DNA of 64,000 nucleotides, from the NCBI GenBank assembly GCA_964549335.1, contig CAZJUQ010000038.1, positions 1-64,000 of the forward strand, written 5' to 3'. The stretch comes from Sulfidibacterium sp964549335 (GTDB lineage Bacteria > Bacteroidota > Bacteroidia > Bacteroidales > F082). A model generated the notes under the pieces. It was not told where the DNA came from and ran no database searches. It saw only the letters and a list, made by a program, of their open reading frames with translations. Of the stretch, positions 1-9,224 are shown piece after piece (within the stretch, counting starts at the first letter, position 1; each line of letters starts with the position of its first letter). The position numbers were made by a program, and so were the translations under genes.

Positions 1-276
1 ATATAAATTTGGGTTTCAATGCCTTATGTTTATTTATCACCCGTCGGTGAACTTACACTTTTCATTGAGGAGTTAAAGATAGGGAATTTTACAAACAAAT
101 GAATAAAAAAGCAAAAACATTTTAGAGCCAACATATATAAATTGAATAGAATTTGCGGAGAATAACCAAAATGTTTTTATTAAGTAACATAAAACAGGAT
201 TTCAGTATTGTAAAATATATTTATAAGACGATAATTATTTGTATTTTACTTGGGTAGAAAATGAGACACTATCATT
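1..276. other. Left-edge intergenic DNA, no gene seen
   Basis: AT-rich sequence downstream of the minus-strand WG-repeat gene. I find no reading frame of useful length on either strand and no RNA gene. A short 4-bp-stem hairpin (CACC/GGTG) lies near position 40. A gene beyond the left edge may use part of this as its control region, but that cannot be judged here. Confidence 0.5.
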
Positions 277-855
277 TTACTCCGTTTTTTTTCCCGTTTT
301 ATCAATAAAATACCACGAATCGCTTTCCCATTTAACATGGTCAAAATCTTTTATCTTCTTGCAATTTTTCGAAACTTTCGCCTTTCCGTTTTCAAAGTAA
401 TAGGCACAATCAAATTGACAAGGTATTACTATTTTTCCACGCCTGTCGGCATACCCTATTTTACCATATCTTACTACTCTGAACAAACCCTCATTAATAA
501 AATCGGGACCGTTATCAAAGCTAAAAACTTTGTATAAAACATTTCCCTCTTTATCTATCCCTATCAACCCCAAATTTTTATCCGAAACAATTGCAAAAGT
601 TTTCAACGTATCAGTCCATGTAGCATAATATCTTCCAGGCGGTATAACGGTATCGCCTTTCCTGTTCACAAAAGCAAAAGGACTTCCTGTCTCGTAACCC
701 GAAACATCCTGCGACTTAACAATCAAAAAATCATTAGTGTCAATTGCGGATAAATCCAAATCGCGATATTTAATGTTTTCGGCTTTTTTATTGTTCATAA
801 CAGAACATGACATTAATACCAAATTGGCAATCAATAAAACAATCTTGGTTTTCAT
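277..855 (-). CDS. WG-repeat lipoprotein, function unknown
   Basis: A 192-residue exported protein. The N-terminus is a lipoprotein signal: a basic start, a hydrophobic run, then a lipobox-like LMSC with the acceptor Cys at residue 17. The mature part carries degenerate WG/KWG-type repeats, visible as 'FVNRKGDTVIPP', 'LIGIDKEGNVLYK' and 'YADRRGKIVIPC'. Such repeats are common in Bacteroidota surface lipoproteins and probably form beta-structure; no enzymatic role is known. It lies downstream of the T9SS plug-family gene on the same strand, but about 160 bp separate them, so co-transcription is uncertain. The ATG start sits directly before the signal peptide, which makes it a confident choice. 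Confidence 0.75.
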   Translation of the reverse strand: MKTKIVLLIANLVLMSCSVMNNKKAENIKYRDLDLSAIDTNDFLIVKSQDVSGYETGSPFAFVNRKGDTVIPPGRYYATWTDTLKTFAIVSDKNLGLIGIDKEGNVLYKVFSFDNGPDFINEGLFRVVRYGKIGYADRRGKIVIPCQFDCAYYFENGKAKVSKNCKKIKDFDHVKWESDSWYFIDKTGKKTE

Positions 856-935
856 GCAGCATAAATTTAATTCATATCGAAACAGGTCAAAATATTTTAA
901 CCAAACTGTTTATAACTTATACCTTCGGGCACTTT

Positions 936-956
936 GTTTACGGTATTCCCGTAAAC
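936..956. repeat. Perfect inverted repeat, possible hairpin
   Basis: GTTTACGG (936-943) and CCGTAAAC (949-956) form an 8-bp perfect stem around a 5-nt loop between two minus-strand genes. No T-run follows on the minus strand, so it is a poor classical terminator. It could still be a 3' processing or stabilising hairpin for the upstream plug-family transcript. Confidence 0.4.
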
Positions 957-1018
957 CAACCGTTTAACCGGACACTCTACATAACCGTTAATAAAAGTCC
1001 CTTAGTGAGTGGCAATCC

Positions 1019-2326
1019 TTATTTTTCGTGTGCCGTAAACTGCTTCCAACCTACAAGTCTGTCGTACTCGGGCATCCGGTTACGATAATAAACCGCCACA
1101 GTGTACTGATTGTGTGTCTCCCAATGGTCACCTTCAACAAAGGTAATATCTCCCTTTTTTTCGCCGTTTTTCAGTACCACATAATAATATTCGTAATAAC
1201 CCTGTTTTAAGAACAGTGTTGCCTCATATTGTCTCAAAGCGGCATTATACATCATTTTACTGTTATCGTCAAATTGCCAGTCGGTAATTGCACCTATTAT
1301 GTACACGTCGGCATTCTCTATTTTATTCTGTTTTAGAGTAAATTTCACATTGGCATATTCGCCTTCGAGGGCGCTGTTTTGGTCGTTACGGGCTTTTATC
1401 AACTTTCTCCCGTGAATATTTCCGTAAGTTTCGTACTCTTTTCTTCTTCTTGAATAATCGGTATAAAGAACAACATCGTAGCCGTCCGACGTTGGGGTCA
1501 GTCGGCGTATATATTGCGACTGGTACCAAAAACTTTTCATATCGAAATATCTGGGCTCGTTTCCCCCGTCAAATACAATTCCGTCGGGAAAATCAAAGTT
1601 CAAAACGAATTGATTAACGGAGGTGGGTTTGAGATTTTCAATTGCATTGTCCCACCTTCCGTTTTGTCGTATCGTTATCGAAAAACGGCGCGACGGGTCA
1701 AGGGCAAAATTGTCGGGAGTTATTATACTCAAATCAATTTGTTGTTTTTTACGGGTAAAACTTAAATTTTTCGGGTAATAGGGTATCTCGGTTTTTATGG
1801 TTGTAAAAGGTTCCAACACGTAAAACCTTTTTGTAAACAAAATATTTCCTTCCACAGGCTCGTCCAGGTAAACCACCAAAAGGTAATTGCCCGAAATTTT
1901 TGGACGCATATTATCGTTAGGTATAGTAATGTAATAATGTATGTAAGGCAATTTGGCATTGAACGAAAAATCATACTCGGTCAAATCATCTTCAAAATAC
2001 CCGTCTATATAATCCATTTGTTCAAGATTTGATGTTTGCCAATCGGAAGTACAATGCACTATGGTATATTTAAAAGGATAATGCTTATTGCTCAAATCGT
2101 CAAACTCAACGGTTATACGGTCAGGTTCGTTTAATTTCATTACGGGGTCGGAAAGCTGATCGTTGTTGGCATAACACAATACCGTTACAATATTTCCGTC
2201 GTATATTGCATCTCTGTTTTCAATTTTCTGACCAAATAGACTACTGAAACAAAAGAGAATGACAATTAACATAAGAACAGCAAACCCCGTTTTCCCTGTT
2301 AATTTAAAACTACTATAAATAACCAT
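1019..2326 (-). CDS. T9SS plug-family protein (DUF5103)
   Basis: A 435-residue exported protein that I recognise as the DUF5103 / type IX secretion system plug family. Characteristic stretches include 'YTIVHCTSDWQTSNLEQ' and 'GNYLLVVYLDEPVEGN' in the N-terminal half. The C-terminal third looks like a beta-sandwich ('GYYEYYYVVLKNGEKKGD'). A hydrophobic segment (about residues 14-32) ending near FGQ is a probable signal peptide. Homologues in Flavobacterium close one side of the SprA translocon in the outer membrane, so a role in T9SS export is likely; this agrees with the T9SS-tailed proteins at the right end of the window. It is divergent from nqrA with 163 bp between them. Confidence 0.8.
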   Translation of the reverse strand: MVIYSSFKLTGKTGFAVLMLIVILFCFSSLFGQKIENRDAIYDGNIVTVLCYANNDQLSDPVMKLNEPDRITVEFDDLSNKHYPFKYTIVHCTSDWQTSNLEQMDYIDGYFEDDLTEYDFSFNAKLPYIHYYITIPNDNMRPKISGNYLLVVYLDEPVEGNILFTKRFYVLEPFTTIKTEIPYYPKNLSFTRKKQQIDLSIITPDNFALDPSRRFSITIRQNGRWDNAIENLKPTSVNQFVLNFDFPDGIVFDGGNEPRYFDMKSFWYQSQYIRRLTPTSDGYDVVLYTDYSRRRKEYETYGNIHGRKLIKARNDQNSALEGEYANVKFTLKQNKIENADVYIIGAITDWQFDDNSKMMYNAALRQYEATLFLKQGYYEYYYVVLKNGEKKGDITFVEGDHWETHNQYTVAVYYRNRMPEYDRLVGWKQFTAHEK

Positions 2327-2425
2327 TTATTCTATTGATTTTATTTGCTTTCTAACGGTTTGTAAAACTAAAAATTTTTTAGATTGAAAATAAAAATGAA
2401 AAAAATGTAAAAAAAAGTTGGATTT

Positions 2426-2458
2426 TTTGTAGTAAATTGCCCCGAAATTTTAAATTCG
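2426..2458 (+). promoter_or_regulatory. Probable nqr operon promoter
   Basis: TTTG (2426-2429), then 21 bp, then TAAATTCG (2451-2458). This resembles the Bacteroidota -33 TTTG / -7 TAnnTTTG pattern with one mismatch in the -7 element. It would start transcription about 25 nt before nqrA. Confidence 0.4.
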
Positions 2459-2489
2459 CATTTTTAATTTAATATGAATTTATATATAT

Positions 2490-3839
2490 ATGTCAACAGT
2501 TTATTCCATTAAAAAAGGCTTAGATATCAGACTGATAGGCGAAGCCGAAAAAACAGTCGTTGACTTAAACGCAGAACGTTTTGCCATAAAACCTCCCGAT
2601 TTTATCGGATGTTTTCCCAAAATGACCGTAAAAGAAGGTGATGAAGTTAAGGCGGGGAGCCGGATATTTTTCGACAAGTACCGTCCCGACATTATATTTA
2701 CATCGCCGGTAAGCGGAAAGGTATCGGAAATACGAAGAGGTGCCAAGCGTAAGATTTTGGAAGTCGTAATCGAATCCGACGGCAAAAACGAGAGCATTGA
2801 TTTCGGCAAGAAAGATATCAGTTCGTTGTCGCGCGAAGAGGTCATAAAAACAATGCTTGACAGCGGAATATGGCCTGCACTGCGCCAGCGTCCCTACTCC
2901 GTTATTGCCGACCCCGCCACCGAACCCAAATCAATATTTGTACCTGCATTCGACACATCGCCTCTTGCACCCGATTTCGATTTGATGGTACACGGTAAAG
3001 GGGAAGTATTTCAAGCCGGTCTCGATGTATTGACAAAGCTGACAAAAGGCAAAGTTTATCTTAATGTAAATGCGCAGAAAACCTTGTCGAAAGTGTTTCT
3101 AAATTCGAAAAACGTTGAGATAAACAGTTTTAAAGGTCCCCACCCGGCCGGAAACGTAAGCGTTCATATCAGCCGCCTCGACCCCATAAACAAAGGCGAA
3201 ACGGTATGGTATATTTATCCGAAAGACATTTTAATACTCGGCAACCTCTTTCTCACTGGCAAATACGACACCTCCCAAATAGTAGCCCTTACGGGTTCTG
3301 AAATTTTGCACCCGAAATATTACAAAACTTTTGCAGGTGCATCCATAAAAAAGATGGTTGACGGAAATGTTACCGGCGGAAACAACCGTTATATCAGCGG
3401 CAATGTATTAACGGGCGATAAAATAGATAAGGAGGGATTTATTGGTTTTTACCATTCACAGGTGACCGTTATTCCCGAGGGCGATTATTACGAATTTTTC
3501 GGGTGGGCATCACCGGGATTTAACAAATTCAGTGTTTCGCATTCGTTTCCCGCATTTCTTTTTCCCAAGAAAAAATTCAAAGTTGACACCAATATGCACG
3601 GGGGCGAGAGGGCATATGTTATCCCCGACCAGTTCAACAAAGTTTTTCCCTTTGATATTTACCCGCTCTATTTGATAAAAGCAATACTGGTTGAAGATAT
3701 CGATTTGATGGAAAATTTGGGAATTTACGAAATTGATGCCGAAGATTTTGCCCTTTGCGAAGTGATAGACGTATCAAAAACCGAAGTACAAAAAATTGTA
3801 CGCAAAGGTCTTGAAATGATTAGAAAAGAGATGAGTTAA
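2490..3839 (+). CDS. nqrA: Na+-translocating NADH:quinone reductase subunit A
   Basis: A 449-residue protein, the usual NqrA length. NqrA is the peripheral cytoplasmic subunit of the six-subunit Na+-NQR complex, which oxidises NADH, reduces quinone and pumps Na+ outward. The N-terminal region ('GLDIRLIGEAEK', 'FIGCFPKMTVKEGDEVKAG', 'IIFTSPVSGKVSEI') is the biotinyl/barrel-like fold shared by NqrA and RnfC-type proteins. The C-terminus 'LCEVIDVSKTEVQ' is also typical. It is first in a tight A-B-C-D-E-F array on one strand. The start ATG lies in a TA-rich leader without a Shine-Dalgarno sequence, as is normal in this phylum. Confidence 0.97.
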   Translation: MSTVYSIKKGLDIRLIGEAEKTVVDLNAERFAIKPPDFIGCFPKMTVKEGDEVKAGSRIFFDKYRPDIIFTSPVSGKVSEIRRGAKRKILEVVIESDGKNESIDFGKKDISSLSREEVIKTMLDSGIWPALRQRPYSVIADPATEPKSIFVPAFDTSPLAPDFDLMVHGKGEVFQAGLDVLTKLTKGKVYLNVNAQKTLSKVFLNSKNVEINSFKGPHPAGNVSVHISRLDPINKGETVWYIYPKDILILGNLFLTGKYDTSQIVALTGSEILHPKYYKTFAGASIKKMVDGNVTGGNNRYISGNVLTGDKIDKEGFIGFYHSQVTVIPEGDYYEFFGWASPGFNKFSVSHSFPAFLFPKKKFKVDTNMHGGERAYVIPDQFNKVFPFDIYPLYLIKAILVEDIDLMENLGIYEIDAEDFALCEVIDVSKTEVQKIVRKGLEMIRKEMS

Positions 3840-3867
3840 TAAAATTAAACATGTAACAATTTAATAC

Positions 3868-5022
3868 ATGAAAGCATTAAGAAAATTTATTGATAAACAG
3901 AAACCCCATTTTCAAAAAGGAGGCAAGTTTGAGAAACTTCAATCCACCTTTGAAGGATTTGAAACTTTTCTTTTTGTTCCGAATACCGTTACTCCTCCAA
4001 AAGGTGCACATATTCGTGATGCCAACGACATGAAACGCACCATGATACTGGTGGTAATAGCCCTCATACCCGCCATGATTTTCGGGATGTGGAACGTGGG
4101 ATATCAACACTATATTTCGCATGGCGGCTCAATGGCATTTTGGGGCAACTTCACATACGGATTTCTTAAGGTTTTGCCTTTGATAATAGTATCGTATGTG
4201 GTGGGGTTGGGAATAGAATTTTTGTTTGCACAGATAAGGCACCACGAAATAAACGAGGGATTTCTCGTGTCAGGATTGCTCATACCGTTAATAGTGCCTC
4301 CCGATATACCGTTATGGCAGTTGGCTTTGGCCGTGGCTTTTGCCGTAATATTCGGAAAAGAGGTTTTCGGCGGCACAGGGATGAACATTTTAAATCCCGC
4401 CCTTACTGCACGTGCCTTTTTGTTTTTTGCATATCCGGCAAACATGTCGGGCGAAAAGGTATGGATTGCCGACAAACTCGACACTTTTTCGGGTGCCACT
4501 CCCCTCGGCGATGCCCTTGTAGGCAAGTTCGACCAAATTCCTTCGGCTTACGATATGTTTATGGGTTTTATTCCCGGTTCGGTTGGCGAAACATCAACTC
4601 TGATGATTTTGCTCGGAGGTCTCTTCTTATTGGCTGTAGGTATTGCCAACTGGCGAATAATCTTATCGGTATTTGCAGGAGGTTTTGTAATGGGTCTTAT
4701 CTTTAACTGGGTAGGAGCCAACGATTACATGACGCAGGTTCCTGCTTGGGAACACCTTATAATGGGAGGATTTGCTTTCGGTGCTGTATTTATGGCTACC
4801 GACCCCGTAACGGCGGCACAAACACACAAGGGAATGTATTACTACGGATTTCTGATAGGTGTTGTCGCGGTACTCATACGCGTTGTCAACCCCGGCTACC
4901 CCGAGGGCATGATGCTTGCCATCTTGCTTATGAACGTTTTTGCCCCGCTCATTGACCATTACGTTGTGGAAGCAAATATCAAAAAGCGTTTAAAACGTGC
5001 AAAAGCCTTGGTTAATAATTAA
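3868..5022 (+). CDS. nqrB: Na+-NQR subunit B, covalent-FMN membrane subunit
   Basis: A 384-residue polytopic membrane protein, 28 bp after nqrA. NqrB carries a covalent FMN, riboflavin and much of the Na+ path. The flavin attachment motif is intact: DTFSGATP with the acceptor Thr at residue 211, matching the ApbE recognition pattern D-x-x-S-G-A-T. The hydrophilic N-terminal 55 residues stay in the cytoplasm, followed by many hydrophobic segments, including one around residues 58-75. The ApbE needed to load FMN is encoded about 4 kb downstream on the same strand. Confidence 0.97.
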   Translation: MKALRKFIDKQKPHFQKGGKFEKLQSTFEGFETFLFVPNTVTPPKGAHIRDANDMKRTMILVVIALIPAMIFGMWNVGYQHYISHGGSMAFWGNFTYGFLKVLPLIIVSYVVGLGIEFLFAQIRHHEINEGFLVSGLLIPLIVPPDIPLWQLALAVAFAVIFGKEVFGGTGMNILNPALTARAFLFFAYPANMSGEKVWIADKLDTFSGATPLGDALVGKFDQIPSAYDMFMGFIPGSVGETSTLMILLGGLFLLAVGIANWRIILSVFAGGFVMGLIFNWVGANDYMTQVPAWEHLIMGGFAFGAVFMATDPVTAAQTHKGMYYYGFLIGVVAVLIRVVNPGYPEGMMLAILLMNVFAPLIDHYVVEANIKKRLKRAKALVNN

Positions 5023-5037
5023 AGAAAATTTACAGAT

Positions 5038-5784
5038 ATGTACTCAAACGGATATATATTCAGATATGCGGCAATTTTGGTAATAATTACGGCTTCGTTG
5101 CTCTCGCTTGCCGCAATGCTGCTTAAACCTTTTCAAGACAGGAACAGAGCCATTGACAAAATGCAAGGCATTCTTTCGTCGTCGGGATTGCATAATATTG
5201 AAGCGGGAAAAGCAATTTCGCTTTTCAACAAATACATAGTGGAAGAGGACATTATAAATCCCGAAGGAGATATCGTCACCTCTTACACAAAATCCCCGAA
5301 AGAGGAGGGTGAAGCTTTTCATGTGGATTTGAAAAAAGAGAACTATAACAAATCGAAAGGCAAACCTTACAAATTGCCTTTGTATATTGCCAATGTGGAG
5401 GGAAAGAAGATTTACATCATACCCATGAGAGGAACGGGATTGTGGGGACCCATATGGGGAAATATCGCCCTGTCCGACGATTTTAATACCGTGGTAGGTG
5501 TCTTTTTCGACCACGAAGGCGAAACCCCCGGACTTGGTGCCGAAATAACAACCGAGAATTTCCAAAAACAGTTTACCGGTAAAAAGATTTTTGACGATAA
5601 AGGAAATTTTACCTCGATAAAAGTGGTAAAAGGCGGCATAAAAAAATTGCCCCCTCAAGAACAAATTCACGGTGTTGATGCCATTTCGGGAGGTACAATC
5701 ACCAGTAAAGGCGTAGAAGCAATGATAAACACCACGCTAAAAAGTTATTTGCCGTTTATTAAGAAACACAACAAAGATAAATAG
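5038..5784 (+). CDS. nqrC: Na+-NQR subunit C, covalent-FMN subunit
   Basis: A 248-residue protein with one N-terminal membrane helix (about residues 8-30) and a periplasmic FMN-binding domain. The flavin attachment site reads DAISGGTITS, with the probable acceptor Thr at residue 220. The position that is usually Ala in S-G-A-T is Gly here. 'GLWGPIWG' and 'HEGETPGLGAEI' are typical NqrC/RnfG-family motifs. It lies 15 bp after nqrB and 2 bp before nqrD, clearly in the same operon. FMN attachment should depend on the ApbE protein encoded at 9225-10238. Confidence 0.96.
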   Translation: MYSNGYIFRYAAILVIITASLLSLAAMLLKPFQDRNRAIDKMQGILSSSGLHNIEAGKAISLFNKYIVEEDIINPEGDIVTSYTKSPKEEGEAFHVDLKKENYNKSKGKPYKLPLYIANVEGKKIYIIPMRGTGLWGPIWGNIALSDDFNTVVGVFFDHEGETPGLGAEITTENFQKQFTGKKIFDDKGNFTSIKVVKGGIKKLPPQEQIHGVDAISGGTITSKGVEAMINTTLKSYLPFIKKHNKDK

Positions 5785-5786
5785 AT

Positions 5787-6443
5787 ATGAGCACGGAAAA
5801 GAAAGAAAAAGAACCTTTGTTTTCGCCGGCTAACGTAAAGTTGCTTACCAAGCCGCTTAACCTAAACAATCCCATTACCGTTCAGGTGTTGGGTATCTGT
5901 TCGGCACTTGCCGTAACGGTAAAGCTAAAACCGGCACTGGTAATGACACTGGCGGTTATCGCCGTCACCGGCATTTCGAATTTGGTAATTTCGCTTTTGC
6001 GAAACGGAATACCACCGCGAATAAGAATTATAGTGCAATTGGTGGTTATTGCCACTATGGTAATTTTGGTCGACCAAATTTTAAAAGCTTTCGTTTACGA
6101 CGTAAGTAAACAATTATCGGTTTTTGTGGGATTAATTATCACCAATTGTATCATCATGGGACGTCTTGAAGCTTTCGCCATGGCAAATAAACCTTGGCCT
6201 GCGTTGCTCGACGGAATAGGAAACGGTTTGGGCTACGGACTTATTCTAATTACAGTAGCTTTTTTCAGAGAGTTGTTCGGATCGGGCACCCTGTTCGATT
6301 ACCGTATTGTCCCCGAAGCATTTTATAACTTCGGTTACGAGAATAACGGATTGATGATTTTGCCGCCCATGGCCTTGATAACGGTGGGTGTAATAATATG
6401 GGTACAACGATATTACAACCGCGAGTTAATTGAAAACAAATAA
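5787..6443 (+). CDS. nqrD: Na+-NQR subunit D
   Basis: A 218-residue integral membrane subunit with about six hydrophobic segments. 'TNCIIMGRLEAFAMANKPW' is the signature of the NqrD/RnfE family, including the Cys that, with its partner in NqrE, holds an intramembrane Fe-S centre in characterised complexes. The first ~20 residues are charged and cytoplasmic. It starts 2 bp after the nqrC stop. Confidence 0.96.
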   Translation: MSTEKKEKEPLFSPANVKLLTKPLNLNNPITVQVLGICSALAVTVKLKPALVMTLAVIAVTGISNLVISLLRNGIPPRIRIIVQLVVIATMVILVDQILKAFVYDVSKQLSVFVGLIITNCIIMGRLEAFAMANKPWPALLDGIGNGLGYGLILITVAFFRELFGSGTLFDYRIVPEAFYNFGYENNGLMILPPMALITVGVIIWVQRYYNRELIENK

Positions 6444-6460
6444 CAGAAAAAATTATCGCC

Positions 6461-7078
6461 ATGCAAGAGATATTTAACATATTTATAAAATCCATCTTTG
6501 TTGACAACATGGTATTTGCCTATTTTTTGGGCATGTGTTCATACCTTGCTGTCTCCAAAACCGTAAAGACCTCGGTAGGACTCGGCATTGCCGTAGTATT
6601 TGTACTGGGGATAACCGTACCCGTAGATTACCTGCTAAACGAGTATATACTTAAGCCGGGAGCAATGAGTTGGATAGACCCCGGTTTCAAAGACCTCGAC
6701 CTGAGTTTTCTCAGTTTTATAATTTTTATTGCAGTAATTGCGAGCATGGTACAACTTGTGGAGATGGTAGTGGAAAAATTTTCGCCGGCTCTTTACAACT
6801 CGCTGGGTATTTTCCTTCCTCTAATAGCTGTTAACTGTGCTATTTTGGGGGGCTCGCTTTTTATGCAGCAACGCGAATATCAAAGTTTGGGACAAGCCAC
6901 CGCCTTCGGTTTAGGCTCGGGAATAGGCTGGTTGCTCGCCATCGTTGCCATTGCGGCAATTCGCGAAAAGATACGTTATTCGAATGTTCCTCCGGCATTA
7001 CGCGGAATAGGAATAACATTTATTATAACAGGATTAATGGGAATAGCTTTTATGAGCTTTCTCGGAATTAAATTATAA
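6461..7078 (+). CDS. nqrE: Na+-NQR subunit E
   Basis: A 205-residue membrane subunit, paralogous to NqrD with inverted topology. Family signatures are 'NMVFAYFLGMCSYLAVSK' near the N-terminus and 'LIAVNCAILGGSLFMQQR' in the middle. Both contain the conserved Cys residues that in characterised NQR coordinate the Fe centre between NqrD and NqrE. Length and spacing (17 bp after nqrD, 20 bp before nqrF) are typical. Confidence 0.96.
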   Translation: MQEIFNIFIKSIFVDNMVFAYFLGMCSYLAVSKTVKTSVGLGIAVVFVLGITVPVDYLLNEYILKPGAMSWIDPGFKDLDLSFLSFIIFIAVIASMVQLVEMVVEKFSPALYNSLGIFLPLIAVNCAILGGSLFMQQREYQSLGQATAFGLGSGIGWLLAIVAIAAIREKIRYSNVPPALRGIGITFIITGLMGIAFMSFLGIKL

Positions 7079-7098
7079 AAAAACAAACAATTAATAAT

Positions 7099-8358
7099 AT
7101 GTCGTTATTATCAGTTGGCACAACTACCGTAATACTTGTCGGGGTTGCAGTATTTTTGTTGATAATTTTACTGCTTGTTGCAATTTTGCTTTACGCCCGT
7201 AAAAAACTTATGCCTCAGGGTAAAGTAAAAATTACCATAAACGAAGAAAAAGAGATAGAAACCGACCCCGGCAACAGTTTGTTGACCACATTGGCAAACG
7301 AAAAAATCTTTTTGCCGTCGGCGTGCGGTGGCGGAGGCACCTGCGGCATGTGCCGTTTGCAGGTCTATTCGGGCGGAGGCTCCATTTTGCCTACCGAGAA
7401 AGGATTTTTTACTCGTAAAGAGCAGATGAACCACTGGCGCCTCGGATGTCAGGTAAAAGTGAGACAAGATATGGAAATTGCCGTCCCCAAAGAGATTTTC
7501 GGCATTAAAAAATGGGAGTGTGAGGTGGTATCGAACCATAATGTGGCAACATTTATCAAAGAATTTGTTGTTAAACTTCCCGAAGGCGAAACCCTCGATT
7601 TCCGTTCGGGAGGATACATACAAATAGACGTACCCAAAATTGAAGTCGATTTTAAAGACATAGATGTTGAAGAAGAATACCGCAGCGACTGGGATAAGTT
7701 CAAAATGTGGGATTTGAAAATGAAAAATCCGGAACCCATATTCAGGGCTTACTCCATGGCAAACCACCCCGCCGAAAACAATATCATAATGCTTAATGTA
7801 CGTATTGCCACCCCGCCGTGGGACAGAAAGAAAAACGCATTTATGAATGTAAATCCCGGAATTTGTTCGTCATATATCTTTTCGAGGAAACCCGGCGACA
7901 AAGTTACCATATCGGGACCTTACGGCGAATTTTTCATAAAAGATACCGACCGCGAAATGATGTTCATAGGTGGCGGCGCCGGAATGGCTCCCATGCGTTC
8001 GCATATCTTTCATCTTTTCAAAACGGTTCATACCAAACGTAAAGCCACATTCTGGTACGGTGGACGCTCATTGAAAGAACTCTTCTATGTGGACCAATTC
8101 AAACAAATAGAAAAAGAAAACGACAATTTCCGTTTCGAAGTGGCACTCTCCGAACCGTTGCCCGAAGACAATTGGAAAGGAAAAACCGGATTTATTCACC
8201 AGGTGATTTACGATAATTATTTGAAAAACCATCCCGAACCCGAAGAGATAGAGTATTACCTCTGCGGACCACCCTTAATGATTTCGGCAGTGCAAAAAAT
8301 GCTCGACGACCTGGGCGTTCCCGAAGAGATGATTATGTTCGACGACTTTGGAAGTTAG
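7099..8358 (+). CDS. nqrF: Na+-NQR subunit F, NADH/FAD/2Fe-2S entry subunit
   Basis: A 419-residue protein where NADH electrons enter the complex. In order: one N-terminal membrane helix (about residues 10-32); a plant-type [2Fe-2S] ferredoxin domain with ligands C76, C82, C85 and C117 (C-x5-C-x2-C then C); a ferredoxin-NADP reductase-like FAD domain with RAYSMAN; and an NADH domain with 'MFIGGGAGMAPMRSH' and a C-terminal 'YYLCGPPLM'. The very C-terminal 'MIMFDDFGS' is also family-typical. It is the last nqr gene; no small Cys-rich NqrM-like gene follows. Confidence 0.97.
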   Translation: MSLLSVGTTTVILVGVAVFLLIILLLVAILLYARKKLMPQGKVKITINEEKEIETDPGNSLLTTLANEKIFLPSACGGGGTCGMCRLQVYSGGGSILPTEKGFFTRKEQMNHWRLGCQVKVRQDMEIAVPKEIFGIKKWECEVVSNHNVATFIKEFVVKLPEGETLDFRSGGYIQIDVPKIEVDFKDIDVEEEYRSDWDKFKMWDLKMKNPEPIFRAYSMANHPAENNIIMLNVRIATPPWDRKKNAFMNVNPGICSSYIFSRKPGDKVTISGPYGEFFIKDTDREMMFIGGGAGMAPMRSHIFHLFKTVHTKRKATFWYGGRSLKELFYVDQFKQIEKENDNFRFEVALSEPLPEDNWKGKTGFIHQVIYDNYLKNHPEPEEIEYYLCGPPLMISAVQKMLDDLGVPEEMIMFDDFGS

Positions 8359-8360
8359 TT

Positions 8361-8392
8361 AAATTTAAAAAAAGAAATTCTTTTTTAAATTT
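8361..8392 (+). terminator. AT-rich inverted repeat after nqrF
   Basis: AAATTTAAAAAAAGAA (8361-8376) is nearly perfectly complementary to TTCTTTTTTAAATTT (8378-8392), with one bulged A. It starts just after the nqrF stop. It may attenuate or end the nqr transcript, although an all-AT stem is weak. Confidence 0.35.
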
Positions 8393-8414
8393 ATTCTGTG
8401 TGGTATATTTATAG

Positions 8415-8422
8415 TACTTTTG
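8415..8422 (+). promoter_or_regulatory. -7 element before the 8462 gene
   Basis: TACTTTTG fits the Bacteroidota -7 consensus TAnnTTTG exactly and lies 39 bp before the start codon. The upstream -33 box is poor. Together with the preceding AT-rich hairpin it suggests a separate transcript start after nqrF. Confidence 0.45.
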
Positions 8423-8461
8423 TATAAAGTTAGTTGCCTGTTTTTATAACAACCATAAATC

Positions 8462-9169
8462 ATGAGAAGAATTGCTTTCACAGCAATATTGTTGCTTGCA
8501 ATACCGGCAATAAACACACAGGACTTTATTTATCTCCGTGACGGAAACCGTATAAAATCGAAAATTAAAAAAGTAAACTATAAAAAGGTTTTATATAACA
8601 AATATTGCAGCAACGATACCACAAACTATTTCGTAAATAAAGCGGAAGTGTTGTTGATAGCATATGAGAACGGTAAAGTAAATTTTTTAAAAGACGTGCC
8701 GGAAATTTCACAAACTTTCAATTTTAATAAAAACTTAATAAGCTATCATCTTTTCGATTTGATTATAAACGAATTTACGTTATCGTACGAACACCTGTTT
8801 AAAAACGGCACCGTGGAACTGCAGATACCCGTTTCGATAGGATACGGAAAAAACCGGGATTTTAACAATTTGTTTTACAGTGGGGTTTATTTAAATATTT
8901 ACCCTACCGGACAAGGAAAAAGGCGTTATTTTTTCGGTGAGGAATTACAGGCGGGTGTGGTTGAATATGATGTACATTGGCACGAAAAAGATGAGAATGG
9001 AAATCCACAACCAATGACGAAAATTTATAACCGTTTTTACGCGAAATTGCTAATTAACAACGGAAAAATAAAATTCGACGACCACGAACCAGACAACCAA
9101 CCGGAAACCGCCGAAACAATTTCGTTTAACACGACACACCGTACCGGTATTAAACCGTCACGGGCTTGA
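8462..9169 (+). CDS. Exported protein of unknown function
   Basis: A 235-residue protein with an N-terminal signal-like segment (hydrophobic run over residues 5-18). The conserved-looking start 'FIYLRDGNRIKSKI' followed by 'AEVLLIAYENGKV' resembles uncharacterised Bacteroidota proteins with a small N-terminal beta domain and a C-terminal outer-membrane-like beta region ('YSGVYLNIYPTG'). The last ~30 residues are hydrophilic and rich in Asp, Glu, Pro and Thr; they lack the aromatic-ended strand expected of a barrel, so the 3' end may be truncated or frameshifted. It sits between nqrF and apbE, but I see no specific reason to link it to Nqr. Confidence 0.65.
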   Translation: MRRIAFTAILLLAIPAINTQDFIYLRDGNRIKSKIKKVNYKKVLYNKYCSNDTTNYFVNKAEVLLIAYENGKVNFLKDVPEISQTFNFNKNLISYHLFDLIINEFTLSYEHLFKNGTVELQIPVSIGYGKNRDFNNLFYSGVYLNIYPTGQGKRRYFFGEELQAGVVEYDVHWHEKDENGNPQPMTKIYNRFYAKLLINNGKIKFDDHEPDNQPETAETISFNTTHRTGIKPSRA

Positions 9170-9224
9170 TACACAACGAATATAAGTTACAAAGTATGCA
9201 GAACATAAATTATAAAACCGGCAA

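Noticed and set aside
4110..4526. Minus-strand open frame inside nqrB (138 codons)
   Set aside because: It lies fully opposite an unambiguous nqrB, has no family resemblance and no promoter; it reflects codon bias of the real gene.
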